64,000 nt of DNA from Villigracilis sp024434165. GTDB lineage: Bacteria; Chloroflexota; Anaerolineae; Anaerolineales; Villigracilaceae. Location of the stretch: the NCBI GenBank assembly GCA_030263665.1, contig SZPK01000008.1:310001-374000 (forward strand). Direction: 5' to 3'. Made by a program: the position numbers and the translations under genes. Position 1 is the stretch's first letter. Each line of letters begins with the position of its first letter. Under the pieces are notes generated by a model. It worked only from the letters and a program-made list of their open reading frames with translations, was not told the DNA's origin and searched no databases. Positions 1 through 8,582 of the stretch are shown piece by piece.

Positions 1-1659
1 CTCGACGTGCTGACCATCACCGACGCCGCCGGCAAGGTAATCCTCCGGGTGAACAATCCCACCCTCGCGGGAGACGACCAAAGCCATGACGAGATCGTGG
101 CAATGGTCTTGAAAACGAAAGCAGCCGTCTCGGGAACCACGATCATATCGGCGGAGGAACTTCAACGCGAGTCACCGTCGCTGGCGCAGCAGGCGCATTT
201 CGTCCTCATTGACACGCCCATGGCGAAACCCCGTCCCGAAACCGAAACAACCTCGGGCATGATGCTCAAAGCCGCCGCCCCGGTCTTCGACGCGCAAGGT
301 CGAATGGTCGGAGTGGTGTACGGCGGAATCCTGTTGAACCGCAACTACGCCATCGTGGACAAGATCAAGCAGACGATCTTCCAGGGCGTCGTGTACGAAG
401 GCAAGGACATCGGCACGGCAACCATCTTCCAGGATGATGTGCGCATCTCGACCAATGTGAAGGACGACAGCGGCGCGCGAGCCCTTGGCACCCGCATCGC
501 GGCGGATGTGTACGATTACGTCATGGTCCGTCAGGCAACTTGGGTGGGACGGGCGTACGTGGTCACCGACTGGTACATCACCGCGTACGAACCCATCCGC
601 AACATCAGCGGCAGGATCATTGGCATTCTGTATGTCGGCATTCTGGAGCAGAAATACACCGACATCCAGAAGCAGACGGTCTGGGTCTTCGTCGGCATCA
701 CGCTGGCGGGCGCAGCGCTGACCACCATCATTGCCTTGTGGGTCTCGCGCCAGATCTCCAACCCGATCCGCAAACTGGTGGCGGCGTCCGAACAACTGGC
801 GGAGGGCAACCTGGATGTCAAACTGGAACTGACCAGCGGCGACGAACTTGGAAAACTGTCCTACCGTTTCAACCAGATGGCAGAGGCATTGCGCCAGCGC
901 GACGAACGTTTGAAGGAGTTTACGAAACGCAAGATCATGGAATCCGAACGGCTTGCCATCGTCGGTCAACTGGCGGCGAACGTGGCGCACGAACTCAACA
1001 ACCCGCTGCAGGGCATCGTCACATATTCGAGCCTGCTTCTCGAAAAGAACGTTTGCGACGACCCTTCGCGGCAGAACCTCGAAAAGATCGCCATTCAAGC
1101 CAATCGCTGCCGCGAGATCATCCGCGGACTGCTGGATTTTTCACGGCAGAAAAAACCGCAAAAGTCGCTCACCGACATCAACGCCCTTCTGCGGCGCTGC
1201 GTTTCGCTGGTGGAGAACCAGGCGCTCTTTCACAACATCGCTATCGTTCAGCGGCTCGATGAGAGCCTGCCGATGATCGTCGTGGACCCGTCGCAGATCG
1301 AACGAGTTTTTCTCAACCTCATCATCAACGCAGCGGAAGCAATGAACGGCGGCACGCTCACGCTCACCACAACGTATGGGTTGAATGCAAAAACCATCGA
1401 GATCGAAGTGAAGGACACCGGTCACGGCATCAGCATCGAAAACATGGAAAGGATCTTCAATCCGTTCTTTACCACCAAGGAGATCGGTCACGGCGTCGGG
1501 CTGGGGCTGGCGATCAGTTACGGGATCGTGAAAGAACACAACGGCGAGATTACGGTCGAAAGCGAGATCGGCAAAGGCGCGAAGTTCATTGTCAGTCTGC
1601 CGGTCATAACGAAAGTCAGTGAAGAAAATGGAAACAAAGTCGCGGATTTTGCTCATTGA
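1..1659 (+). CDS. Cache-HAMP sensor histidine kinase (5' end outside window)
   Basis: Membrane sensor kinase whose reading frame is already open at base 1, so the true N-terminus and first membrane segment lie upstream. Visible parts in order are an extracytoplasmic Cache-type sensor region (about residues 1-215), a membrane helix (VWVFVGITLAGAALTTIIAL), a HAMP linker, a HisKA dimerisation domain with the phospho-acceptor His in NVAHELNNPLQG, and a HATPase domain with N-box NLIINAAEAM and G-boxes DTGHGIS and GVGLGLA. It probably autophosphorylates on His and passes phosphate to one or both receivers encoded next. Its 3' end overlaps the next gene by about 40 bases, which suggests translational coupling. 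The ligand is not predictable. Confidence 0.93.
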   Translation, partial: LDVLTITDAAGKVILRVNNPTLAGDDQSHDEIVAMVLKTKAAVSGTTIISAEELQRESPSLAQQAHFVLIDTPMAKPRPETETTSGMMLKAAAPVFDAQGRMVGVVYGGILLNRNYAIVDKIKQTIFQGVVYEGKDIGTATIFQDDVRISTNVKDDSGARALGTRIAADVYDYVMVRQATWVGRAYVVTDWYITAYEPIRNISGRIIGILYVGILEQKYTDIQKQTVWVFVGITLAGAALTTIIALWVSRQISNPIRKLVAASEQLAEGNLDVKLELTSGDELGKLSYRFNQMAEALRQRDERLKEFTKRKIMESERLAIVGQLAANVAHELNNPLQGIVTYSSLLLEKNVCDDPSRQNLEKIAIQANRCREIIRGLLDFSRQKKPQKSLTDINALLRRCVSLVENQALFHNIAIVQRLDESLPMIVVDPSQIERVFLNLIINAAEAMNGGTLTLTTTYGLNAKTIEIEVKDTGHGISIENMERIFNPFFTTKEIGHGVGLGLAISYGIVKEHNGEITVESEIGKGAKFIVSLPVITKVSEENGNKVADFAH

Positions 1660-2770
1660 CGACGAGGAGGTCGTGATCGACTCCTGCTCGCAGATTCTGG
1701 CGGGCGGACCTTACGAAATCGCCTCCGCCTCCGACGGGACGGCTGGTCTGCGCCTCGTGAGCGAGTTCCACCCCGACCTGGTTTTCGTGGACCTCAAAAT
1801 GCCGGGCATCTCCGGCTTCGAGGTGCTCGAAAAGATCCGCGAGATGGACCCAACCATTGTCACAGTGGTCATCACCGGCTTTGCCACTGTCAGTTCCGCG
1901 GTGGACGCAATGAAGAACGGCGCGTATGACTTCCTGCCCAAGCCCTTCACGCCCGACGAATTCCGCATGATCACGCGGCGCGGACTCGACAAACGCAGGC
2001 TGGTGCTGGAGACCATCGCCCTCAAACGCGAAAAGGACATGCTGCGCGAGCAATTCGCCGCCATCGTCTCCCATGAATTGAAATCCCCGCTCAGCGCGGT
2101 GCAGCAAAACCTGTTCGTGCTGGCGGAGGAACTCTCCGGCGCGCTCAACGAAGACCAGATGAAACGGATCGAACGCATGAAGATCAACATCGGCGATCTG
2201 ATTCAACTGATTCTCACCTGGCTGCGGGTGCTGTCGGTGGACGTCAACAAGATCCGCGACAACTTCAAGCCAACGTCCATCGCCTCCGTTTTGACCAAAG
2301 CCATCGAGACCGTCCAGCCTCACGCGAAGCGCAAGGATATTGAACTGATCTCATCCATCCGTGAGCCGCTCGGCGACGTGAACGGCGACGAGGGGACGCT
2401 GGTCGAGGTGGTGGTCAACATTTTGGGAAACGCGATCAAGTATTCGCGGGCGGGAGGCGAGGTCGTTCTTCGCGCCGAAAAAACAGCCGGCGAACTGCAA
2501 ATCGCCGTCGCCGACCACGGAGTCGGAATCGCCCGGGAAGACCTGCCGCATATCTTCAACGATTTCTACACCGGAAAGGCGGATCGGGCGGGCGAAGCAA
2601 GCAGCGGCATCGGGCTGGCAATTGCCCGGCGAATTATCGAAGCGCACGACGGTTCGATCACGGTCGAAAGCGAGCTGGGCAGGGGCAGTACGTTTGTCAT
2701 TCATCTGCCGTCCCTGAAAGAAGAACCAAACCCCGCGTCTCACGCGGAACTGGCGGCGGCTAAATCGTGA
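1619..2770 (+). CDS. Hybrid response regulator-histidine kinase
   Basis: Cytoplasmic protein with an N-terminal receiver domain (acidic pair in LLIDDEE, phospho-acceptor Asp in VFVDLKMPG, conserved Lys in LPKPF). A HisKA domain (VSHELKSPLSAV) and a HATPase domain (IFNDFYTG, SGIGLAIARRI) follow. There is no membrane segment and no DNA-binding output. The start is GTG at 1619 or ATG at 1628, both inside the preceding kinase gene. It likely relays phosphate between the membrane kinase and the following single receiver. The cassette runs straight into hdrCBA, so it may control bifurcating metabolism, but no output domain identifies the target. Confidence 0.92.
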   Translation: MKKMETKSRILLIDDEEVVIDSCSQILAGGPYEIASASDGTAGLRLVSEFHPDLVFVDLKMPGISGFEVLEKIREMDPTIVTVVITGFATVSSAVDAMKNGAYDFLPKPFTPDEFRMITRRGLDKRRLVLETIALKREKDMLREQFAAIVSHELKSPLSAVQQNLFVLAEELSGALNEDQMKRIERMKINIGDLIQLILTWLRVLSVDVNKIRDNFKPTSIASVLTKAIETVQPHAKRKDIELISSIREPLGDVNGDEGTLVEVVVNILGNAIKYSRAGGEVVLRAEKTAGELQIAVADHGVGIAREDLPHIFNDFYTGKADRAGEASSGIGLAIARRIIEAHDGSITVESELGRGSTFVIHLPSLKEEPNPASHAELAAAKS

Positions 2771-2785
2771 GTCAAGGAGATGTCC

Positions 2786-3208
2786 ATGAATACGGATAAA
2801 AAACTGATCATCATTGACGACGACCCCGATTTCGTCGGGGCGATCCGCTCCATCCTGGAGAAAGCGGGCTACCGGGTGGATGCCGCCTACAACCCCAAGG
2901 ATGGGTTCCAGGCATTGCAAGCCCGGCATTATGATCTGCTGCTCCTCGACATCATGATGGGACGCGGAGCGGAGGGCATTGCGCTGGCGCGGAAACTCCG
3001 CAAGGATCCCAAACTCAGGGAAATTCCGGTCTTGATCATCACCAGCGTCCGCGAGCAGATCGCCTTTCTCTTCCCCGGTCAGGCGGTGCACCCCAATTTC
3101 GTGGATGTGGATGAACTGGTCGAGAAGCCGGTCGAGCCGGGTCTTCTGCTGGAAAAGGTAAGCGCCTTGTTGAAGGCGGCGGAAGAAAAACACCTGCAAC
3201 CCCAGTGA
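2786..3208 (+). CDS. Single-domain response regulator (receiver only)
   Basis: Stand-alone CheY-like receiver of about 140 residues. It has the acidic cluster IIIDDDPDF, phospho-acceptor Asp in LLLLDIMMG, Thr/Ser switch in LIITSVRE and Lys in VEKPVEP. I chose ATG 2786 over ATG 2780 because an AAGGAG box lies 6 bases before 2786 and would abut 2780. With no output domain it must act by phosphotransfer or protein contact. It starts 15 bases after the hybrid kinase and ends 12 bases before hdrC, so all appear to share one transcript. Confidence 0.88.
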   Translation: MNTDKKLIIIDDDPDFVGAIRSILEKAGYRVDAAYNPKDGFQALQARHYDLLLLDIMMGRGAEGIALARKLRKDPKLREIPVLIITSVREQIAFLFPGQAVHPNFVDVDELVEKPVEPGLLLEKVSALLKAAEEKHLQPQ

Positions 3209-3220
3209 CGAGGAGAATGT

Positions 3221-3784
3221 ATGGCTGCCGAACTATCCTTCCATCAAGAAATCGCCAACATGATGTACGCCACGCACGGCAATCCGATCTCGCATTGCCT
3301 GCAATGCGGCACGTGCAGCGGCACCTGCCCGGCGGCGGATTTCATGGATTACACGCCGCGCGCCATCATCGGCATGATCCGCGAGAATTTCAAGGACGAG
3401 GTGCTGGCAAGCAATACCTACTGGTCGTGTGCCTCGTGCTATCACTGCACGGTGAGGTGCCCGGCGGGAATTGACATCGCAGACATGATGTACGCCCTGA
3501 AGCGTTACTCCATGTGGAGAAGCCGCTACAAGGAGGGTCTGATCGGTCCCGACTTCTCGGAGGGCTTCGTCAAAATGATCGTCAATTCGGGTAAGTCCTT
3601 CGAACCGATTCTTGCCACCACCTACCTGCCCAAATTCACCGCCGGGCAGCTCGTCCAGGAGGCTCTCACCGCCACCGGCTTGGTACTGAAAGGGAAGATG
3701 CCCCTGCTCCCGAAGAAGATCAAGAGGCTCAAGAACTTCCAGCGCATGGTGAAACGAATCATCCCGATTGGAGAGCTGTCATGA
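3221..3784 (+). CDS. hdrC: CoB-CoM heterodisulfide reductase-type subunit C (HdrC)
   Basis: Iron-sulfur electron-transfer subunit linking HdrA to HdrB. Two ferredoxin-type cluster motifs are visible, CLQCGTCSGTCP and CASCYHCTVRCP, each suited to bind a [4Fe-4S] cluster, with the usual HdrC spacing. The gene follows a GAGGAG-like ribosome site and overlaps hdrB by four bases (ATGA). In non-methanogens this subunit belongs to HdrABC complexes that bifurcate electrons between ferredoxin and a disulfide or other low-energy acceptor. The physiological disulfide here is unknown, because CoB and CoM are not expected in a bacterium. Confidence 0.93.
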   Translation: MAAELSFHQEIANMMYATHGNPISHCLQCGTCSGTCPAADFMDYTPRAIIGMIRENFKDEVLASNTYWSCASCYHCTVRCPAGIDIADMMYALKRYSMWRSRYKEGLIGPDFSEGFVKMIVNSGKSFEPILATTYLPKFTAGQLVQEALTATGLVLKGKMPLLPKKIKRLKNFQRMVKRIIPIGELS

Positions 3785-4644
3785 AACAATATGCCTACTA
3801 CCCCGGATGTTCTCTTGAAAGCCTGGCAAAGGGTTATGACGTTTCCACAAAGGAAGTTTCGCGGGCGCTGGGTCTGGAACTCAGGGAGATCGAGGACTGG
3901 AACTGCTGCGGCGCCACGGCATACTTCCCTGTGGACGAACTGCTGGCTTACACGCTCGTGGCTCGCAATCTCGCCATCGCCGAAAAGACCGGGCTGGCAG
4001 ATTTTGTCGCGCCGTGCAGCGCGTGCTTCAAGAACGCCTATTTCACCAACGCCTACCTCAAACAAGACCCGGACCTGGCGGATCACATCAACTTTGCCCT
4101 GGAAGAAGACAACCTGCACGTTAATGGGACGTTGAAAGTGCGGCATCTCATTGAAGTGTTCATCGAGGACGTGGGGCTGGAACAGATCCGGAACAAAACC
4201 ACGCATCCGCTTACGGGACTGAGAGTTGCTCCAAACTATGGCTGCCAATTGATTCGACCGCGCAGGGGGAGGGAGGATGTCGAAAACCCCCGCTTCTTCG
4301 AGGAGCTCCTGTCTGCCATTGGCGCCGAACCGGTCGAATATGCCACCAAGACGCGTTGCTGCGGAAGTTCCCTGATCATCACTAATCGTCGGGCGGCGCT
4401 GGAGATGATTCGCATCCTCCTTGAAGACGCCATCAATTCAGGCGCCCACGTGATTGCCACAACCTGCCCAATGTGCCACGTCAACCTGGAGGTTTACCAG
4501 ACGCAGGTCAATCAGGAGTTTGGCACCAACCTGTCCATCCCGGTGATTTATTTCACCCAGCTTATGGGTGTGGCGCTGGGGCTTAGCACAAAACATTTAG
4601 GGATTGATAAAGCAATCCTTGCAAGAACACCAATGCTCGCCTAG
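3781..4644 (+). CDS. hdrB: Heterodisulfide reductase-type subunit B (HdrB)
   Basis: Catalytic disulfide-reducing subunit with two CCG domains that hold non-cubane [4Fe-4S] clusters. Visible cysteine motifs are YYPGCSLE, NCCGA, APCSACF, NYGCQL, RCCGSS and TCPMCH, the two-fold repeat expected of HdrB. Length (287 aa) is normal. Translation is coupled to hdrC by an ATGA overlap, and 18 bases separate it from hdrA. All expected cysteines appear present, so it should be active. The natural acceptor is uncertain. Confidence 0.93.
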   Translation: MKQYAYYPGCSLESLAKGYDVSTKEVSRALGLELREIEDWNCCGATAYFPVDELLAYTLVARNLAIAEKTGLADFVAPCSACFKNAYFTNAYLKQDPDLADHINFALEEDNLHVNGTLKVRHLIEVFIEDVGLEQIRNKTTHPLTGLRVAPNYGCQLIRPRRGREDVENPRFFEELLSAIGAEPVEYATKTRCCGSSLIITNRRAALEMIRILLEDAINSGAHVIATTCPMCHVNLEVYQTQVNQEFGTNLSIPVIYFTQLMGVALGLSTKHLGIDKAILARTPMLA

Positions 4645-4662
4645 AGACAAGGAGAGAAACCT

Positions 4663-6669
4663 ATGACTGAAAGAATTGGCGTTTATGTCTGTCACTGCGG
4701 AACGAACATTGCTGGCGTGGTGGATGTGGCGGAGGTCAGCAAATGGGCTGGGGAAAGACTGGCTCATCAGGGCGTGGTCGTTTCCCGCGATTACAAGTTC
4801 ATGTGTTCCAGCCTGGGTCAGGAGTTGATCCAGAAGGATATCAAGGAATTCGGCTTGACCCGCGTGGTGGTGGCGGCTTGTTCGCCGCACCTGCACGAAG
4901 CCACCTTCCGCAATGCGTGCAAGGAGGCGGGACTCAACCCCTACCTGTGCGAGATGGTCTCGGTGCGTGAGCAGGTCTCATGGGTGCACACCGACAAGGA
5001 AGCCGCCACCGAAAAAGCCAAGGCGCTGATCGCGGGCGGCGTGGCGCGGGTGGCGCACAACGAGGCGCTCGAACCCCTGCGCGTGCCGATTCACGCCGAC
5101 ACACTGGTGGTCGGAGGCGGCATTGCGGGCATCCAAGCCGCACTGGAGATCGCCGATGCGGGCTTCCATGTTTACCTGGTGGAACGAGAACCGTCCATCG
5201 GCGGTCACATGGCGCAGTTCGACAAGACCTTCCCCACGCTGGATTGTTCAGCCTGTATCCTCACGCCGAAAATGGTTCAGGCGGGCAGCCACCCGAACAT
5301 CACCCTGCTGACGTGGAGCGAAGTGACCAAAGTGGACGGCTATGTGGGCAACTTCGTGGTCAGCATCAACAAGAAAGCCCGCTACATCAAGACCGAAGAC
5401 TGTACCGGCTGCGGCATCTGCTGGGAGAAATGCCCGTGGAAGGTGACGGATGAGGTCTTCGAGGTCGGGATGGCGAAACGCAAGGCGGTGTATGTGCCGT
5501 TCCCGCAAGCCGTCCCGAAATACCCGGTGATTGACGCGGTCAATTGCGCCTACTTCCTCAAAGGCACCTGCAAAGCCTGCGAGAAGTTCTGCCCCACCAA
5601 TGCGATTGATTTCAACCAGCAGGATGAAACCATCACGGTGCAGGTCGGCAACATCATTTTGGCGACCGGCTACGATCTGTTCGATGCGAGGCGCATCCCG
5701 CAATACGGCTACGGCCGGCTGGATAACGTTTATACCAACCTGGAATTCGAGCGGTTGTGCAACGCGGCGGGTCCCACCGGCGGGAACATCGTTCTGCGCG
5801 ACGGGAAGACCGTTCCCAAAGCGGTGGGCATCGTTCACTGCGTCGGCTCGCGCGACCAGAACTACAACGCCTACTGCTCCGCAATTTGCTGTATGCAGAG
5901 CCTGAAGTTCGCGCATCTTGTTCACGAACGCACGGGCGCGGATGTGTACAACTTCTACATTGACATCCGCACGCCCAGCAAGGGCTACGAAGAGTTCTAT
6001 CAGCGTCTGCTCGAGGAGGGGACGCACTTCGTACGCGGCAAGGTGGCGGAGGTGACCGACTTCGCCCGCACGCCGGAGGAAGAAGGCAGACTGGTCATCC
6101 AGGTGGAGGATACGCTCATCGGCAAACAACGCCGCATCCCGGTGGATATGGTGATTCTCTCGGCGGGATTGCAGCCGCGTCACGACGCCAAGGAAACCGG
6201 GAAGATGTTCGGCATCGCGTGCAGTTCGGACGGCTGGTATATCGAACGGCATCCGAAACTCGACCCGGTGGCAACCATGACCGAGGGCGTCTTCATCGCC
6301 GGCTGTGTGCAGGGACCGAAGGACATTCCCGCCAGCGTGGCGCAGGGGGCGGGCGCAGCAGCCCGCGTGCTCGGCAAGATCCAGCAGAAGGAAATCGCGC
6401 TCGAACCCGTACGCGCTTCGATCAACGAGGCGCAATGCTCCGGCTGCCGCATCTGTAACGGTTTGTGTCCGTTCAGCGCCATCCTGTTCCACGAGGACAA
6501 GATGGTCTCCGAGATCAACCCTGCGCTTTGCCAGGGCTGCGGCACCTGCGTGGCGGCTTGCCCGGCGGGCGCGATCAGCGGAACCTGTTTCAGCAACGAG
6601 CAGATCCTTTCGCAGATCGAAGGTTTGCTGCTGCTCAATCTCGATGTAAAGGAGGAAGCGGCTGTGTAA
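4663..6669 (+). CDS. hdrA: Heterodisulfide reductase-type subunit A (HdrA), flavin bifurcation subunit
   Basis: FAD-containing iron-sulfur core of the Hdr complex. An N-terminal HdrA-specific part (VYVCHCGTNIAGVVDV) is followed by a Rossmann FAD-binding motif (VVGGGIAGIQAALE) and the LDCSACILTPKM cysteine motif. Ferredoxin-like motifs CTGCGICWEKCP and CKACEKFCP are internal, and CSGCRICNGLCP and CQGCGTCVAACP are C-terminal. In characterised Hdr-Mvh complexes this flavin splits electron pairs from hydrogen between ferredoxin and HdrB. Length of 668 aa is typical, with no fused MvhD or kinase domain. Its stop codon lies inside a 32-bp palindrome that separates it from mvhD. Confidence 0.95.
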   Translation: MTERIGVYVCHCGTNIAGVVDVAEVSKWAGERLAHQGVVVSRDYKFMCSSLGQELIQKDIKEFGLTRVVVAACSPHLHEATFRNACKEAGLNPYLCEMVSVREQVSWVHTDKEAATEKAKALIAGGVARVAHNEALEPLRVPIHADTLVVGGGIAGIQAALEIADAGFHVYLVEREPSIGGHMAQFDKTFPTLDCSACILTPKMVQAGSHPNITLLTWSEVTKVDGYVGNFVVSINKKARYIKTEDCTGCGICWEKCPWKVTDEVFEVGMAKRKAVYVPFPQAVPKYPVIDAVNCAYFLKGTCKACEKFCPTNAIDFNQQDETITVQVGNIILATGYDLFDARRIPQYGYGRLDNVYTNLEFERLCNAAGPTGGNIVLRDGKTVPKAVGIVHCVGSRDQNYNAYCSAICCMQSLKFAHLVHERTGADVYNFYIDIRTPSKGYEEFYQRLLEEGTHFVRGKVAEVTDFARTPEEEGRLVIQVEDTLIGKQRRIPVDMVILSAGLQPRHDAKETGKMFGIACSSDGWYIERHPKLDPVATMTEGVFIAGCVQGPKDIPASVAQGAGAAARVLGKIQQKEIALEPVRASINEAQCSGCRICNGLCPFSAILFHEDKMVSEINPALCQGCGTCVAACPAGAISGTCFSNEQILSQIEGLLLLNLDVKEEAAV

Positions 6670-6696
6670 ATGGCAATTACGTAATTACCATTTACA
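6665..6696. repeat. 32-bp near-perfect palindrome between hdrA and mvhD
   Basis: Fifteen of 16 base pairs match in a palindrome centred on AATTACGTAATT, flanked by TGTAAATGG and CCATTTACA. It includes the hdrA stop codon. It has no U-tract and no loop beyond the centre, so a terminator is unlikely. The iterated wording resembles other short palindromic inserts in this window. Confidence 0.75.
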
Positions 6697-6715
6697 CCTG
6701 CCCGGAGGAATCCTT

Positions 6716-7180
6716 ATGAACGATAAAACTTTCGAACCCACCATTATCGGTTTTACCTGCAACTGGTGCAGTTACCGCGCCGCCGATACGGCTGGAACGG
6801 CGCGCGTGAAATATGCGCCCAACGTCCGCCTCATCCGCCTGATGTGTTCCGGGCGGCTCGACCCGACCTTCGTCTTCAAGGCGTTCGCCAACGGCGCAGA
6901 CGGTGTGCTGGTCACCGGCTGCCACCCAGGCGATTGTCATTACGTCGAACAAAATTACAAAGCCCTGCGCAGGTTCATCCTGATGAAGCGCGTGCTGGTG
7001 CAGATGGGCATAGACCCCGGGCGAATTAAACTTTTATGGGCAAGCGCCGCGGAAGGCGCCATCCTTGCCGCGGAGATCAACAAGTTTGTCGAGGAAGTGC
7101 GCGCGCTCGGTCCGCTCAACTGGCCCGCGACCTATCAGGAAGCCGTTTCCACCCCTGCCATGAAGGAGGTGATCGTATGA
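6716..7180 (+). CDS. mvhD: F420-non-reducing hydrogenase-type iron-sulfur subunit D (MvhD)
   Basis: Small [2Fe-2S] protein that connects the [NiFe] hydrogenase to HdrA. Family signatures are NWCSYRAADTAG, MCSGRLDP and TGCHPGDCHY, which supply the conserved cysteines. Length is 154 aa. A GGAGG ribosome site precedes the ATG and the 3' end overlaps mvhG by four bases, so synthesis is coupled. It is a free-standing MvhD, not fused to HdrA as in some bacteria. Confidence 0.93.
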   Translation: MNDKTFEPTIIGFTCNWCSYRAADTAGTARVKYAPNVRLIRLMCSGRLDPTFVFKAFANGADGVLVTGCHPGDCHYVEQNYKALRRFILMKRVLVQMGIDPGRIKLLWASAAEGAILAAEINKFVEEVRALGPLNWPATYQEAVSTPAMKEVIV

Positions 7181-8181
7181 CTGCAAAACCGAAATTCGCA
7201 ATGTATTGGGCGGCGTCCTGCGGCGGATGCGAGATTGCCGTCCTGAACACGCACGAGGTCATTCTGGATGTGGATGCGAACTTCGACGTCGTCTTCTGGC
7301 CCGTCGCCGTGGATACGAAATACAAGGACGTGGAAGCGATGGAAGACGGCTCGATCCTGTTGACGCTCTTCAACGGCGGCATCCGCAACGACGAGAACGA
7401 ACACATCGCCAAATTGCTGAGGCGGAAATCGAAGATCCTCGTCGCCTTCGGCTCATGCGCCTGTGAGGGCTGTATTCCCGGTCTGGCAAACCTCAGCCCA
7501 GTGGGAGACATCGTCCACACCGCATTCAACACGCTGACGACCGACAACCCGCACGAGATCTATCCGCGTACTACGTTCGATGTCCCCGAAGGCGAACTGC
7601 ACATCCCGCGGCTGGCAAACGTCCTGCGCCCGCTCGACCTGGTGGTGGATGTGGACTACTACATGCCCGGCTGCCCGCCCGAGTCACATCAGATCGCGGC
7701 GGTGATTGACCTGGTTGTCAAGGTGCTCAAGGGTCAGGCGGAACTGCCGCCCAAAGGGGCGGTGATCGGCGCCGGCGATTCGACCGTCTGCGACGAGTGC
7801 CCGCGTGCGCGCAACGTGAAATCCATCTACGAGTTCAAACGCATTCAGGATATTGCGCCCGTGGACCCGAACCTGTGCCTGCTCGAACAGGGCATCCCGT
7901 GCAACGGTCCCGCCACACGCAGCGGCTGCAATTCGCGCTGTCCGAACGCCGGGGCGCAGTGCATCGGCTGTTACGGTCCCGCCGAAGGTGTGCTGGATTA
8001 TGGCGCGCGGCTGATCGCCGCCTTCGCTTCCGTCATTGACGCGAAGGAACCGGCGCAGATCGAGCGAATCCTGGACGGCATCCCCGACCCGGTTGGGCAG
8101 GTATACCGCTTCAACCTGGCAGGGTCGCTGTTGAAGGCGAACAGGGAAGCGTGGAGGGCAAGGATGAAGGCGGAAGGATGA
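7177..8181 (+). CDS. mvhG: [NiFe] hydrogenase small subunit, group 3c type (MvhG)
   Basis: Electron-transfer subunit of the MvhADG hydrogenase. Cluster-ligand motifs are ASCGGCE, GSCACEGC, PGCPPE and a C-terminal ferredoxin-like series RSGCNSRCPNAGAQCIGC. The start at 7177 is fixed by a strong AAGGAGGTGATC ribosome site and the ATGA overlap with mvhD. No Tat signal is present, consistent with a cytoplasmic hydrogenase. Length of 334 aa is near the family norm. Confidence 0.93.
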   Translation: MTAKPKFAMYWAASCGGCEIAVLNTHEVILDVDANFDVVFWPVAVDTKYKDVEAMEDGSILLTLFNGGIRNDENEHIAKLLRRKSKILVAFGSCACEGCIPGLANLSPVGDIVHTAFNTLTTDNPHEIYPRTTFDVPEGELHIPRLANVLRPLDLVVDVDYYMPGCPPESHQIAAVIDLVVKVLKGQAELPPKGAVIGAGDSTVCDECPRARNVKSIYEFKRIQDIAPVDPNLCLLEQGIPCNGPATRSGCNSRCPNAGAQCIGCYGPAEGVLDYGARLIAAFASVIDAKEPAQIERILDGIPDPVGQVYRFNLAGSLLKANREAWRARMKAEG

Positions 8182-8251
8182 AGGTTGAACAAACCTCCCT
8201 TCTGCCAGTCCTTCATCCCTCATAATTCATCCTTTGTGAAAGGAGGCTGAC

Positions 8252-8503
8252 ATGACTGCGAAACCGGTTGAAAACACCGAACCCGCCGAAGATCGCAACG
8301 CGATTTTGGAGAAGGCGCTCATCGAAGAGTATCTTAAGGAAAAGGGCTACACCCTTGAGACCCTCAAGAAACTGCCCCCCGCAGCCGCTGGGAAGTTGAT
8401 GAAGGAAGCCTTGCAGTATGCCTCGCTCAAATTGGAGGAAGTGGCGGCGCGCGCGCATTTCGTCAAAGAACTGCACGACGACAGCTCGCCGCTGGAGAAA
8501 TGA
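8252..8503 (+). CDS. Small protein between mvhG and mvhA, function unknown
   Basis: An 83-residue, mostly charged protein with a predicted helical middle (ILEKALIEEYLKEKGY, then AGKLMKEALQYASLKLEE). It has no cysteines, signal peptide or membrane segment. It is preceded by a strong AAAGGAGG site and sits between the two hydrogenase subunit genes, so it is almost certainly co-transcribed with them. I do not recognise the family. It could be an accessory, assembly or regulatory subunit of the hydrogenase. Confidence 0.75.
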   Translation: MTAKPVENTEPAEDRNAILEKALIEEYLKEKGYTLETLKKLPPAAAGKLMKEALQYASLKLEEVAARAHFVKELHDDSSPLEK

Positions 8504-8565
8504 TTGGAGATCAGGAGATTGGCAAAACGGTCCAGACGACCAGTGTCCAATCACAAATCTCCAAT
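8503..8565. repeat. Inverted repeat between the 83-aa gene and mvhA
   Basis: ATTGGAGAT (8503-8511) is the exact reverse complement of ATCTCCAAT (8557-8565), and related words (GGAGATTGG, CCAATCAC) lie between. The transcript could fold into a hairpin ahead of the mvhA ribosome site. There is no U-tract, so it is more likely a mobile or processing-type repeat than a terminator. Confidence 0.6.
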
Positions 8566-8582
8566 AACTAACAGGAGTTCAC

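Noticed and set aside
172..1098. Long open frame on the minus strand opposite the first kinase
   Set aside because: It is the mirror of a well-supported kinase frame. The protein is a His/Asp/Arg-rich string with no domain and no ribosome site.
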